From assembly GCA_030550175.1 (NCBI GenBank), contig JAUQPW010000019.1, forward strand, positions 1 to 46,257: 46,257 nt of DNA. Direction: 5' to 3'. The position numbers and the translations under genes were made by a program. This document shows positions 9,914 to 19,121 of the stretch, piece by piece (the first letter of the stretch is position 1; every line of letters begins with the position of its first letter). The notes below the pieces were generated by a model. That model saw only the letters and a program-made list of their open reading frames with translations. It searched no databases and was not told where the DNA came from. The stretch is from a bacterium (GTDB taxonomy: Bacteria; Moduliflexota; Moduliflexia; Moduliflexales; JAUQPW01).

Positions 9914-9942
9914 GTAGAGGCAGGTTTTAAACCTGCCCCTAC
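9914..9942. repeat. Palindromic repeat between coxC and coxD
   Basis: GTAGAGGCAGGTTT and AAACCTGCCCCTAC pair with one mismatch around a single T. It resembles the GTAGGGGC-type palindromes dispersed in many bacterial genomes. It interrupts an otherwise compact operon and lacks a T tract. Confidence 0.6.
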
Positions 9943-10022
9943 TGAACAGGTTAAGGGAAGATTTTTACCCCGCATAGGGTTAGAGTCTTCGCTTTGCTTG
10001 GAGCAACGTTAGACGAAAGAAA

Positions 10023-10295
10023 ATGGAAGGTAAGCAGCATCCCAATTATTTTCTTATATGGGTCTGGCTCATGGTCCTGGTCGTTGTCTCAGTTGTAGCC
10101 AGTCTGATCTTGCCAAAATCTCTGGCAAGTTTTCTAATTTTTGCTGTTGCTGGGATCAAGGCTTTGTTGGTTATTCTAAACTACATGCACCTGAAATATG
10201 AGAAGCCTTTAATTTATGCCTTTGTGATCGTTCCGCTCCTGTTCGCCTTGATTCTGACGCTTCTCCTTTTCCCCGACTTTGTTTTCCACGGCTGA
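10023..10295 (+). CDS. coxD: Cytochrome c oxidase subunit IV
   Basis: A 90-residue protein with three transmembrane helices, matching the small prokaryotic subunit IV (CoxD/CyoD-like) of heme-copper oxidases. The segment around the second and third helices, with ALLVILNYMHLKYEKPL, is typical: the NYMHL element recurs in this family. It is the last cox gene, 155 bp after coxC, and is followed by a terminator at 10430-10452. Its role is assembly or stability; no redox centre is present. Confidence 0.87.
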   Translation: MEGKQHPNYFLIWVWLMVLVVVSVVASLILPKSLASFLIFAVAGIKALLVILNYMHLKYEKPLIYAFVIVPLLFALILTLLLFPDFVFHG

Positions 10296-10429
10296 ATTTA
10301 TACCAAATTCATTTTGAATAGATTAGGGGCACCTTGTAACATGGCCTACGAACCTCTATTGAACTTCAAGGTAAAAATAGTGCTATAAAGTCCGGGGCTA
10401 CTAGACCCAACCGAGTGTGGTAACCCCAG

Positions 10430-10452
10430 AGCGGGGCTATGTCCCCGCTTTT
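10430..10452 (+). terminator. Rho-independent terminator of cox operon
   Basis: AGCGGGG and CCCCGCT form a 7-bp GC-rich stem around a 6-nt loop, followed by TTTT. It ends at the stop codon of the convergent protease gene, so it may separate the two transcripts. Confidence 0.7.
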
Positions 10453-11599
10453 ATGTCTCGAGAATGTGCCGGATCTCTAGAAAGCGGAGCAGTCCTGTTT
10501 TAGTAATCATCCCGACCATCTTATCTTCGCGCACCACCAACAAGCGACTTACTCCTTCTTGAACCATCTTCTTTAAGGCCTCTGCCAGAGAGGCTTCCGG
10601 AGCAATGAGGATTCTGTTACTTATGGGAATCATGACTTCTTCTACAGTTCTGTTTCCATCTTCCCCTTCAAGGATATCCTTTACATCGGCAATGGAGACA
10701 ATCCCGAGCACTTTTCCTTCTTGAACCACTGGAAATCCTCGATATCCATATCGAAGGAAGTACTCGTTGATCAGATGCCTGAGGGGTAACTCAGGCGGGA
10801 TGCTTATTACCTCCTGGATCATCACTTCTTGAACCTGAACACCTTCCAAAGACTGCTTTATAATCAGCTCCTGATAACCGCTCTCAGCAATTCCTCGTAG
10901 GAACATCCCGATGAAAATGAACCATAAGCCTCCTATCAAAGCTCCCATAAAAATTTGAAACCCACCCAAGATCATAAGGGTCAGGGCAAATCCTTTCCCT
11001 ATATTGGAAGCTACGTGGGTAGCCCGGGTTAAGGAACCGGTCTTCCACCACCAAAGGGCCCGTAAAACCCGTCCTCCATCCAGTGGAAACCCCGGGATAA
11101 GATTAAAGATACCAACAGCCACATTGATCCAGATCAGATAATCCAAAACAACCAGGCTCAAGGAGGGTTGTCTTCCCTCCAGGCCCATCTTCATTCCCCG
11201 GAAAATCAGTGCCAGAGCAAAGCTACTCAGGGGTCCGATAAAGGCTATTTTTAACTCCGTTTTCGGATCTTTGGCCTCTTCTGAAAGCCGGGAGATTCCC
11301 CCGAAAATAAAAAGGATAATCTCGGGAATCTTAATTCCAGAACGGATGGCCACGAGAGAGTGGGAAAGTTCATGGATCAGAATGGAGAGAAAAAATAGAA
11401 AAGCTGCAATAAACCCCGCGATCCAATAAGCCCGATTGCTTTGACCTGGATAATAATGGGGAAAATAACCGGCGGAAAGGCTCCAAACCACCAAAGCGAA
11501 GACGATAAGCCAGGAATAGTCTAAGGTAATTTGAATTCCGGCTATCTTAAAGAGATGGAATCCGGCTCTGTTTTCTTCTTCTATCATTTTTGCAGCCAT
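10451..11599 (-). CDS. Site-2 protease family protein with CBS pair
   Basis: A 382-residue intramembrane metalloprotease of family M50. The zinc site is H76-E77-x-x-H80 in LIHELSHSL, with Asp174 in NLIPGFPLDGGR as third ligand. About six hydrophobic helices fill residues 1-235. Two CBS domains follow (about 255-312 and 320-380), a common arrangement in which adenine nucleotides may gate activity. The substrate is unknown; such proteases often cleave anti-sigma factors or transmembrane regulators. A sigma-54-type promoter lies upstream at 11671-11686. The gene is convergent with the cox operon and divergent from the stress-protein gene. Confidence 0.92.
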   Translation of the reverse strand: MAAKMIEEENRAGFHLFKIAGIQITLDYSWLIVFALVVWSLSAGYFPHYYPGQSNRAYWIAGFIAAFLFFLSILIHELSHSLVAIRSGIKIPEIILFIFGGISRLSEEAKDPKTELKIAFIGPLSSFALALIFRGMKMGLEGRQPSLSLVVLDYLIWINVAVGIFNLIPGFPLDGGRVLRALWWWKTGSLTRATHVASNIGKGFALTLMILGGFQIFMGALIGGLWFIFIGMFLRGIAESGYQELIIKQSLEGVQVQEVMIQEVISIPPELPLRHLINEYFLRYGYRGFPVVQEGKVLGIVSIADVKDILEGEDGNRTVEEVMIPISNRILIAPEASLAEALKKMVQEGVSRLLVVREDKMVGMITKTGLLRFLEIRHILET

Positions 11600-11670
11600 A
11601 TAAACCCCCTCTTCCTTAAATTTTCTTATTCATTGGGCTTCTGAAATTCATTAAACTTCTGAAAAAGAAA

Positions 11671-11686
11671 TGCATTTCCGGTACCA
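11671..11686 (-). promoter_or_regulatory. Putative sigma-54 promoter of M50 protease gene
   Basis: On the minus strand the sequence is TGGTACCGGAAATGCA. The GG and GC elements have exact -24/-12 spacing, with two departures from TGGCAC-N5-TTGCA. It ends about 72 bp before the protease start codon. Confidence 0.55.
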
Positions 11687-12128
11687 TTCTTCTCTCCTTC
11701 CTACTAGATAGAAGGTTTCCTGCAATAACATTTATAGAGTCTGATATTATTTCTATTGGATAAGGATCCCCCAGGTCTCCATTTTTATGGTTCATTCGCT
11801 AATTTAGAGATTCCTTTAAATAAACTCCGGTTACCGCTCCTTTTCTCTTCTCTTATTAAGTTGCATGTAAGTTAATTTTGTCTTGATTTTTAGCATTATC
11901 TGAACATCCTATCCCTATAAAGTTTCTCTCTATTTGAAGAATTTTTGTCTTGATTTTTGACATTGCCTAATAAGCCGGCAGATATTGGAATTTTGCTGAT
12001 ACCGTAAGATTTTAGGACGAACAAGACAACTCTTATCTTCCTGTAGGGGTCTGTGATGCTATCCACCTTCCTTTACCCGGTACTTATAACCCTCCGGGTA
12101 GCGGCAGGATCTTCATATTTGGAAGTTT
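11687..12128. other. Intergenic region between divergent promoters, with direct repeat
   Basis: No gene is seen. A direct repeat with core TTTTGTCTTGATTTTT occurs at about 11875-11901 and 11942-11968; both copies continue with CATT a few bases later. They sit 160-215 bp from the two sigma-54-type promoters that flank this gap. That distance suits enhancer sites of an NtrC-type activator. The second copy also contains TGTC-N9-GACA. Confidence 0.45.
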
Positions 12129-12144
12129 TGGCACAGGTATTGCG
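12129..12144 (+). promoter_or_regulatory. Sigma-54 promoter of universal stress protein gene
   Basis: TGGCACAGGTATTGCG matches TGGCAC-N5-TTGC at all consensus positions except the last W. It lies 166 bp before the start codon, which implies a leader of roughly 150 nt. Confidence 0.75.
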
Positions 12145-12310
12145 GTATCTCCTTAGCAGTTATAGAAGATCCATAAAAACATGTTCGATGAATAGGAAAG
12201 GATTCATTTAGGGCGAACAAAACCGGCGTAAGTTATTAAAGAATTCAAGAGAGGATAGAGAGAGAAGTTGCAATCCATAATTCTCGATCTCGAATTTAAG
12301 GAGGAAAGGT

Positions 12311-13252
12311 ATGTATCGATCTATTCTTGTACCCCTCGATGGCTCGACATTCGCAGAATACGCACTGCCTGTAGCGCGAAGCATTGCGCGTCGGGCAGGT
12401 GCAACACTCCAACTGGCACTGGTGCATGTGCCCGTCCCGGCAAGATATGTAGAAAGTATGGTCATCTTCGATAAGGAACTCGAAGCCCGGAATCGGGAGC
12501 ATGAACAAGCCTACCTGGATGAAGTGATCAAACGTCTGGCGACCGATTTGGAAGTTCCTGTTACTTCTGTATTACTAGATGGGGAAATTGGGAAGATCTC
12601 TGAGGTACTCAATGACCATGTAATGGCTACAGGCGCAGATCTCATAGTAATGTCAACTCACGGGCGAGGAGCTCTATCTCGCTTTTGGCTTGGAAGTGTG
12701 GCAGATAAGCTGGTGCGGCAGGGGTTAGTACCTATCTTGTTGGTGCGGCCCTTAGAAGAGAAGAAAGAGGGTCCAGATCTTGCCCATGAACCGGTCTTCC
12801 AACACGTATTGATTCCCCTTGATGGATCGGCGTTGTCCGAGCAAATCTTGGAACCCGCAGTAGCACTGGGTAAACTGATGCAGGCCGATTATACCTTGTT
12901 ACGAGTTTTGGAGCCCTGGATGCCCATCGGTTATCCACCTACTGAATACTCCATCAGGCTAGACCACCAGTTGCAAGAGCAATTGCAAAGAGAGGCCGAA
13001 GAGTATCTGGAAGGGGTAGCTGGACGGTTGAGGGCCCAATCGCTTCAAGTCCAGGTAAGAGTGGTTTTCAGCCGGTTTACATCCACGGCCATCCTCGAAG
13101 AGGCAGGTAAGCAAGGAATTGATCTGATTGCCATGGAGACACACGGGTGGGGAGGTTTAACACGTTTGCTTATAGGCAGCGTCGCCGATAAGGTGCTACG
13201 AGGTGCTTCTGTACCGATACTGTTACAACGTCCCCACGGAGAAACCCCGTGA
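12311..13252 (+). CDS. Tandem universal stress protein (UspA family)
   Basis: A 313-residue protein with two UspA domains, about 1-148 and 158-308. Each begins with an (I)LVPLDGS/LIPLDGS strand-loop. Each ends with the ATP-binding loop G-2x-G-9x-[14 protein letters not shown] in the first and [12 protein letters not shown] in the second. ATP binding is therefore likely in both halves. A strong AAGGAGG ribosome-binding site precedes the ATG. Transcription probably uses the near-perfect sigma-54 promoter at 12129. These proteins usually support survival under energy or oxygen stress; the specific role here is unknown. Confidence 0.93.
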   Translation: MYRSILVPLDGSTFAEYALPVARSIARRAGATLQLALVHVPVPARYVESMVIFDKELEARNREHEQAYLDEVIKRLATDLEVPVTSVLLDGEIGKISEVLNDHVMATGADLIVMSTHGRGALSRFWLGSVADKLVRQGLVPILLVRPLEEKKEGPDLAHEPVFQHVLIPLDGSALSEQILEPAVALGKLMQADYTLLRVLEPWMPIGYPPTEYSIRLDHQLQEQLQREAEEYLEGVAGRLRAQSLQVQVRVVFSRFTSTAILEEAGKQGIDLIAMETHGWGGLTRLLIGSVADKVLRGASVPILLQRPHGETP

Positions 13253-13308
13253 TCGTGTGGAAGCAGGGAGGGATTCCTCGAAGGGAAGAATGAAGAAAGC
13301 CTCATGTA

Positions 13309-13333
13309 ATGGGCAACTTTTTAAGTTGCCCAT
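13309..13333 (+). terminator. Hairpin downstream of stress-protein gene
   Basis: ATGGGCAACTT and AAGTTGCCCAT form a perfect 11-bp stem with a TTT loop, 56 bp after the stop codon. No T tract follows, so it may be a weak terminator or a palindromic repeat. Confidence 0.45.
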
Positions 13334-13517
13334 GAAAAGTGCGAAGCCCTCCACCAGCAGAAAACAAAAGACAAGCTGGTTTTTACAGTGAAAAAGAGTA
13401 GAGGGATATGGAAGTCTATGCTGGTACTTCTCGAGGGTTCTAATTTTTTCAGAACATGCATTAAGGGTGGATCATAGTTTTAAAAGCTTCAAAGATTATA
13501 TCCCCTATTTTTAGGGT

Positions 13518-13533
13518 TGGCACCTCAATTGCT
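13518..13533 (+). promoter_or_regulatory. Sigma-54 promoter of acsA-pdh operon
   Basis: TGGCACCTCAATTGCT matches TGGCAC-N5-TTGCW at every position. It lies 117 bp upstream of the acsA start. An inverted repeat GTTCT-N9-AGAAC at 13437-13455 could be an activator site. Acetoin dehydrogenase operons, which encode related E1/E2 proteins, are classic sigma-54 targets. Confidence 0.78.
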
Positions 13534-13650
13534 ATCATAAGAAGGAAAATCCTTTGAGGAAAGGCCTTTTTGATCTTACTGGAAGTCAAAGTAAGGGGAT
13601 CTAGAAATCAGAAGAGCTTGCGGATTCTGGTAACTAGATAGGCCCCTAAC

Positions 13651-15438
13651 ATGAAAGCGAAAGGAAGCACTGTGAATTGGAAACCGATCAAGAAATTTCC
13701 AAATACCTGGACTGTTAAGCCAAATCTCTTGGACTATGACAAAACTTATGCTACCTTTTCCTGGGAAGAGGTACGTCGGGAACTTGATGGCTTGCCAGGT
13801 GGCAAAGGTCTGAACATAGCCCATGAGGCTATTGACCGACACGCCACTGGTCCAAGACGTGATCACCTGGCCATCCGGTGGTTAAGTAGGGAGGGGTCAG
13901 TCCTCGATTTTACTTATGGAGATCTCAGGGAGCAAAGTAATCGTTTTGCCAACGTGCTTAGGGGACTAGGTGTGGGGAAGGGTGATCGGGTATTTGTCCT
14001 GGCTGGACGCATTCCCAGCCTTTACATTGCTGCACTTGGTTCCCTAAAGAACACCAGCGTCTTCTGCCCTTTGTTTTCTGCCTTTGGTCCGGAGCCCGTC
14101 TTCCAACGGCTGAGCAGAGGAGATGCCAAAGTTTTGGTGACTACCGAGCGGTTGTATCGGCAGAAAGTTGCCGACATGCGGGAGCGCCTGCCGCAATTAC
14201 AACATGTATTGTTGGTAGATATAGACGAAGATATAGACCCGGGTACCTGGTCACTACCGAAACGGCTGAAGGAAGCAGCCACTGAGTTTACAATCCCTCC
14301 GACGGATCCAGAGGATATGGCACTTTTACATTTTACCAGTGGTACCACCGGGATGCCTAAGGGAGCCATTCATGTACACGAGGCTGTGTTAACCCACTAT
14401 GTGACCGGAAAGTATGTATTGGACTTCCATCCCGAGGATATCTTCTGGTGTACAGCCGACCCTGGATGGGTAACCGGTACTTCCTATGGGATCATTGCGC
14501 CTCTGGTCCATGGCATTACCAACCTTATTGATGAGGCCGATTTTGATGCAACCCGTTGGTATCGTATCCTGGAAGAGCAAAGGGTAACCGTATGGTATAC
14601 AGCTCCCACAGCGATTCGTAGGTTGATGCGTCTGGAGATCGAGCCACGCCGGCAGTACGATCTGAGTCATTTGCGGCTCATTCATAGTGTTGGTGAACCA
14701 CTTAATCCCGAAGCAGTTGTTTGGGGAGAGCAGGTACTGGGGCTACCGATTCATGATAACTGGTGGCAGACCGAAACCGGTGGGATCATGATTGCCAACT
14801 TTCCTTCCATGGAGATCCGACCCGGCTCGATGGGACGCCCTTTGCCTGGGATCGAAGCAGCTATCGTCCGACGGGTAAATGAGGATAAAGATGAGGTAGA
14901 GGTAGTGAAGGAACCTAATGTCGAGGGAGAGCTGGCACTTAAGCCCGGTTGGCCTTCCATGTTCCGGGGATATCTGCATGAGGAGAAGCGCTACCAGAAG
15001 TGCTTTGTAGGGGGTTGGTACCTTACTGGTGACCTGGCCAGACGTGATGAAGATGGTTACTTTTGGTTTGTAGGACGGGCTGATGATATCATTAAAACCT
15101 CCGGACACATGGTGGGTCCGTTCGAGGTAGAGAGTGTGTTAATGGAGCATCCAGCTGTGGCTGAGGCAGCTGTAATCGGCAAACCTGAGCCATTGATCGG
15201 CGAGTTGGTCAAAGCCTTTGTTTCTCTTAAACCTGGCATAGAACCTAGTGAGAAACTTCGTCTGGAGCTTCTAGGTTTCGCCCGTTCGAGGTTGGGGTCA
15301 GCGGTAGCACCTAAAGAAATCGAATTTCAAGCCAACCTGCCCAGGACCCGCAGTGGTAAGATTATGCGCCGGTTGCTTAAGGCGCGCGAGCTGGGGTTAC
15401 CGGAGGGCGATATATCCGCTTTGGAGACAAGTGAATGA
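13651..15438 (+). CDS. acsA: Acetate-CoA ligase (AMP-forming)
   Basis: A 595-residue adenylate-forming enzyme that activates acetate to acetyl-CoA through acetyl-AMP. The phosphate-binding loop [10 protein letters not shown] is at 229-238. The core motif WWQTETGG follows near 372. The C-terminal domain has the catalytic Lys570 in [11 protein letters not shown], the residue acetylated in regulated Acs enzymes. Size and sequence look closer to the Bacillus AcsA type than to the 650-residue Acs. It heads the operon with the dehydrogenase genes, and its stop overlaps the E1alpha start (ATGA). A propionate- or other acyl-CoA ligase cannot be excluded. Confidence 0.9.
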   Translation: MKAKGSTVNWKPIKKFPNTWTVKPNLLDYDKTYATFSWEEVRRELDGLPGGKGLNIAHEAIDRHATGPRRDHLAIRWLSREGSVLDFTYGDLREQSNRFANVLRGLGVGKGDRVFVLAGRIPSLYIAALGSLKNTSVFCPLFSAFGPEPVFQRLSRGDAKVLVTTERLYRQKVADMRERLPQLQHVLLVDIDEDIDPGTWSLPKRLKEAATEFTIPPTDPEDMALLHFTSGTTGMPKGAIHVHEAVLTHYVTGKYVLDFHPEDIFWCTADPGWVTGTSYGIIAPLVHGITNLIDEADFDATRWYRILEEQRVTVWYTAPTAIRRLMRLEIEPRRQYDLSHLRLIHSVGEPLNPEAVVWGEQVLGLPIHDNWWQTETGGIMIANFPSMEIRPGSMGRPLPGIEAAIVRRVNEDKDEVEVVKEPNVEGELALKPGWPSMFRGYLHEEKRYQKCFVGGWYLTGDLARRDEDGYFWFVGRADDIIKTSGHMVGPFEVESVLMEHPAVAEAAVIGKPEPLIGELVKAFVSLKPGIEPSEKLRLELLGFARSRLGSAVAPKEIEFQANLPRTRSGKIMRRLLKARELGLPEGDISALETSE

Positions 15439-16469
15439 GTCCAGAAACCATCATAAAGCCAACGAATACAGAGACAATATCCTCACAGAGGATAGTCTCT
15501 ATCAGTCGTGAACGTGCCCTGCATCTGCTATACCAGATGATTCGAATTCGGCGTTTTGAAGCAAAGTCGGCTGAATTGTATGGGGCCATGAAGATCCGCG
15601 GTTTCCTGCACCTGTACGATGGCGAGGAGGCGGTGGCCGTGGGGGTGATGGAGGCTCTCAGACCTGAAGATGCTGTTGTGGCCACCTATCGGGAACATGG
15701 TCATGCCTTGGCACGGGGGATTCCTGCAAGTGCGATTATGGCAGAGATGTATGGTAAACAGGAGGGTTGCAGTCGGGGTCGGGGAGGATCCATGCACCTC
15801 TTTGATGCTAAGACGCGTTTCTATGGAGGTAATGCCATTGTTGGTGGTGGCTTGCCCCTCGCAGTAGGATTGGCTCTGGCAGACAAGATGCAGGGTAAGC
15901 GGCGTGTAACCTGTTGCTTCTTTGGAGACGGTGCTGTTGCCGAAGGGGAATTCCATGAATCCATGAATCTTGCGGCTCTCTGGCAGCTTCCGGTTTTATT
16001 TATTTGTGAGAATAATCTATACGCCATGGGAACTGCATTGAGATTATCTCAGTCCGTTACGGATCTAGCCAAGAAGGCAGCCGGTTATGCCGTAGCTGCT
16101 GAAGCTGTGGATGGGATGGATGTACTGGCTGTAGAGGTAGCAGCCAAAAAAGCAGCTGAGATCGTGCGAGCCGGCGAAGGACCCTATTTTCTAGAGTGTC
16201 GGACCTACCGTTTCCGAGGTCATTCGGCGTTCGATACAGAGTTATATCGGACTAAAGCTGAGGTTGAGGAATGGAAGGAACGGGACCCCATTAAGACCTT
16301 CATCGAGCATCTTAAAAACCAGGGGCTTGTCAGTGAGATGGACTTAAATGAACTGGAACGGAAAGTAGCCGATGAAATTAAAGAAGCCGTAGACTTTGCA
16401 GAAGCGGGGACTTGGGAACCTGTAGAAGATCTGACACGCTTTGTTTACTCAGAATGGAGGGGGGTATGA
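15435..16469 (+). CDS. pdhA: 2-oxoacid (pyruvate) dehydrogenase E1 alpha
   Basis: A 344-residue thiamine-diphosphate subunit that decarboxylates the 2-oxoacid. The TPP/Mg motif runs from GDG at 164-166 to the ENN at 192-194. [11 protein letters not shown] and [10 protein letters not shown] are typical of pyruvate and acetoin dehydrogenase E1alpha. It overlaps acsA by 4 bp on its 5' side and E1beta by 4 bp on its 3' side. The substrate is most likely pyruvate, but acetoin dehydrogenase has the same architecture. No lipoamide dehydrogenase (E3) gene is in the window. Confidence 0.9.
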   Translation: MSPETIIKPTNTETISSQRIVSISRERALHLLYQMIRIRRFEAKSAELYGAMKIRGFLHLYDGEEAVAVGVMEALRPEDAVVATYREHGHALARGIPASAIMAEMYGKQEGCSRGRGGSMHLFDAKTRFYGGNAIVGGGLPLAVGLALADKMQGKRRVTCCFFGDGAVAEGEFHESMNLAALWQLPVLFICENNLYAMGTALRLSQSVTDLAKKAAGYAVAAEAVDGMDVLAVEVAAKKAAEIVRAGEGPYFLECRTYRFRGHSAFDTELYRTKAEVEEWKERDPIKTFIEHLKNQGLVSEMDLNELERKVADEIKEAVDFAEAGTWEPVEDLTRFVYSEWRGV

Positions 16470-17461
16470 AGGAAAATCCACAGATGATCCGACTGACTTA
16501 TCGAGAAGCAGTACGGGAGGCGATCCGGGAGGCCTTACGCAAGGACGATCGAGTGTTTTTGATGGGTGAGGATGTTGGCCGCTATGGTGGTTGTTTTGCC
16601 GTCAGCAAGGGTTTACTCCAGGAGTTCGGTCCGGAGCGTATCCGTGATACTCCTTTGTCAGAATCAGCTTTTGTCGGTGCCGGGATAGGTGCCGCGATGG
16701 GTGGCATGCGCCCTATTGTAGAGATCATGACGGTGAATTTCAGTCTCCTGGCTGCAGATCAAATCCTCAACAACGCCGCTACGATTCTTCACATGTCGGG
16801 CGGTCAGTTTAACATTCCACTGGTTATTCGAATGGCAACCGGTGGGGGTCGACAAGTAGCAGCCCAACATTCCCACAGTCTGGAGGGTTGGTATGCACAT
16901 ATCCCGGGGATCAAAGTGTTAACCCCGGCAACGCTGGAAGATGCCCGGGGTATGCTTTGGACCGCCCTTGAGGATCCAGACCCGGTGCTGATCTTTGAGA
17001 ATTCCAACCTCTACAATATGGAAGGTCAGCTACCTGCCGATGCAGGTCCGGTGGATATCGACCGAGCCCGTGTGCGGAGGCCAGGGAGTGATGTAACGAT
17101 CATTACCTATAGTGCAAGCCTCTTCAAAGCCCTGGATGCAGCAGAAATTCTGGCAAGGGAAGGGATTGATGCTGAAGTTATTGATCTGCGCACGCTACGC
17201 CCTTTAGATCAGGAAACCTTTTTGGCCTCAGTGACCAAGACTCACCGTGCAGTGATCGTGGACGAAGGCTGGCGCAGTGGGAGCATCTCGGCTGAGATCG
17301 CCGCACGTATCATGGAGGGTGCTTTCTACGAGTTAGATGCTCCAGTTGAACGCATTTGTAGTGTAGAAGTTCCCATGCCTTATGCCAAACATCTGGAGCA
17401 GGCGGCATTACCCCAAACCGAGACCATTGTAACAACGATTAAAAGAATGATGCATTCCTGA
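16466..17461 (+). CDS. pdhB: 2-oxoacid (pyruvate) dehydrogenase E1 beta
   Basis: A 331-residue transketolase-like partner of E1alpha. I start it at the ATG at 16466, which overlaps the E1alpha stop and has AATGGAGGGGGG just upstream. A frame-open start at 16412 would run deep into E1alpha. Family motifs include [12 protein letters not shown] near the N-terminus, the [17 protein letters not shown] block, and [16 protein letters not shown]. The C-terminal transketolase domain has [11 protein letters not shown] and VDEGW. Together the two E1 chains form the alpha2beta2 decarboxylase. Confidence 0.92.
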   Translation: MKENPQMIRLTYREAVREAIREALRKDDRVFLMGEDVGRYGGCFAVSKGLLQEFGPERIRDTPLSESAFVGAGIGAAMGGMRPIVEIMTVNFSLLAADQILNNAATILHMSGGQFNIPLVIRMATGGGRQVAAQHSHSLEGWYAHIPGIKVLTPATLEDARGMLWTALEDPDPVLIFENSNLYNMEGQLPADAGPVDIDRARVRRPGSDVTIITYSASLFKALDAAEILAREGIDAEVIDLRTLRPLDQETFLASVTKTHRAVIVDEGWRSGSISAEIAARIMEGAFYELDAPVERICSVEVPMPYAKHLEQAALPQTETIVTTIKRMMHS

Positions 17462-17534
17462 ATGGTGAATTCAAACTTTAGAATAATAAGTCAGATCGTT
17501 CATCATTCAGCAGGCATCGTTTATCATTCACCAG

Positions 17535-18773
17535 ATGGCCGAGTTTCGTATGCCCAGTTTGGGTGCTGATATGAAAGCAGGTACTTTGGTTGCCTGGAGG
17601 GTTAAACCAGGTGATCGCGTCAAGCGTGGTGATATCATCGCCGAAGTAGAGACGGAAAAAGGGCTTGTTGAGGTAGAGGTCTTCGAAGAGGGTGTAGTAG
17701 ATCAGATTTTCGTTCAGTCTGGGGAGAAAGTTCCTGTGGGGACGGTGCTAGCCATGATTCGTCCTGAGGGAATGCCGGCGGCATCTGCCCCCCCAGAGGT
17801 CCCACAAGCAGCGGTAAAAGAGCATGTTCCAGCGGAGGCAGGACCGGAGGTAAAACCAGGCCTTGAAGTCTCGCACCTGCCAGGTCAACCCCCGGAGAGA
17901 CGTATCCGGGTTTCGCCCCTGGCCCGCAAATTGGCGGCTGAGCTTGGAATTGATCTGAGTACCGTGCAGGGAACAGGTCCCATGGGAGCCATCGAGCGAG
18001 CCGATGTTGAGCGTGCCGCAGCGAAAAGACTCGCAGAAAAGGCTCCCACACCATCAGTTTCAGAGAAACCTGTACCACCTACTATGGAAAAGCCTGCAGC
18101 CACCGAGTTCCAGATTGGTATGCGACGAGCCATCGCCGCAGCCATGTCTCGCTCCAATCGCGAGATCCCTCATTATTACTTAGAGACCCGTATCGATATG
18201 AGTCGTGCCCTCCGATGGTTGGAAGCGGAAAATCAAAGGCGCTCCATCAAGGAGCGACTCTTACCTGCTGTATTGCTGATCAAAGCAGTAGCACGGGCAT
18301 TAGGGGAAGTACCTGAACTCAACGGTTATTGGATCGATGACCGCCTTCAACCTCAGGAAGCGATACACATTGGCTTTGCCATCTCACTCCGGCAAGGTGG
18401 ATTGGTTGTACCTGCCATCCACCATGTAGACTTGAAGAGTTTAGATGAACTGATGGAGGCACTGCGAGATCTGATTACGCGAGTGCGGGCTGGTCGTCTG
18501 CGTAGTTCTGAAATGACCGATGCAACCATTACTGTAACGAATCTGGGCGACCTGGGTGTCGAGAAGGTCTTTGGAGTCATCTATCCACCTCAGGTGGCAC
18601 TGGTAGGCTTTGGCAAAATCACAGAGCAGCCCTGGGCAGAGAATGGTATGATCGGAATCCGACCGGTTCTAACAGCAACCCTGGCGGCAGATCATCGTGC
18701 CACCGATGGGCACCAGGGAGGTCGGTTCCTGGAAGCCCTCAACCGTTACCTACAGGAGGCAGCCAAGTTATGA
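17535..18773 (+). CDS. pdhC: 2-oxoacid dehydrogenase E2 acyltransferase
   Basis: A 412-residue dihydrolipoyl acyltransferase that moves the acyl group to CoA and forms the complex core. One lipoyl domain (1-77) carries lipoyl-Lys42 in [11 protein letters not shown] Pro/Ala-rich linker and the E1/E3-binding domain (about 118-157) follow. The catalytic domain ends with His387 and Asp391 in ADHRATDG. The 73-bp gap before it has an inverted repeat, TGGTGAAT (17463-17470) with ATTCACCA (17526-17533), and an imperfect direct repeat of TCGTT(C/T)ATCATTCA. No Shine-Dalgarno sequence is evident before the ATG. The stop overlaps the ACP start. Confidence 0.93.
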   Translation: MAEFRMPSLGADMKAGTLVAWRVKPGDRVKRGDIIAEVETEKGLVEVEVFEEGVVDQIFVQSGEKVPVGTVLAMIRPEGMPAASAPPEVPQAAVKEHVPAEAGPEVKPGLEVSHLPGQPPERRIRVSPLARKLAAELGIDLSTVQGTGPMGAIERADVERAAAKRLAEKAPTPSVSEKPVPPTMEKPAATEFQIGMRRAIAAAMSRSNREIPHYYLETRIDMSRALRWLEAENQRRSIKERLLPAVLLIKAVARALGEVPELNGYWIDDRLQPQEAIHIGFAISLRQGGLVVPAIHHVDLKSLDELMEALRDLITRVRAGRLRSSEMTDATITVTNLGDLGVEKVFGVIYPPQVALVGFGKITEQPWAENGMIGIRPVLTATLAADHRATDGHQGGRFLEALNRYLQEAAKL

Positions 18774-19015
18774 CCGAAGCACAGATTAAGGAGACTATCT
18801 TTAAGGTCCTGGGACGGATCGCCCCGGAAGCCCAGTTGGATAAACTTGCACTTAATGACAACTTACGAGAAACATTGGACATCGACTCCTTCGATTACCT
18901 CCAGTTCCTTATCGGTCTCAATGAGGAACTGGGTGTGGAGATCCCAGAAGCAGACTACGGACAGTTGACTACCCTGGCAGATCTTATCCGTTACCTTTCG
19001 GCTCGTGTCCGTTGA
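18770..19015 (+). CDS. Acyl carrier protein
   Basis: An 81-residue acidic four-helix carrier. The phosphopantetheine site is Ser40 in [11 protein letters not shown], a variant of the usual DSLD motif. The ATG overlaps the E2 stop, so it is the last gene of the acsA-pdh operon and probably translated with E2. What it carries is unknown. A dedicated carrier here suggests that acyl groups from the 2-oxoacid complex or the ligase are passed to an ACP. It is not close to any fatty-acid or polyketide gene in the window. Confidence 0.85.
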   Translation: MTEAQIKETIFKVLGRIAPEAQLDKLALNDNLRETLDIDSFDYLQFLIGLNEELGVEIPEADYGQLTTLADLIRYLSARVR

Positions 19016-19121
19016 CGCTTCAGGGAAAAAGTTTAAGGAATCACCTTTATAACCTGTCTCGTCGATTCGAAAAGTCAACCTCTAAGAAATAATCCTGATT
19101 TTTAGAAAAGGAGCTTATAAC

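Noticed and set aside
15435..18773. Assignment as acetoin dehydrogenase (acoABC)
   Set aside because: The sigma-54 promoter and gene order would fit, but no acoX, AcoR-type regulator or acetoin gene is present, and acsA with ppsA favours pyruvate. Not excluded, so symbols are tentative.
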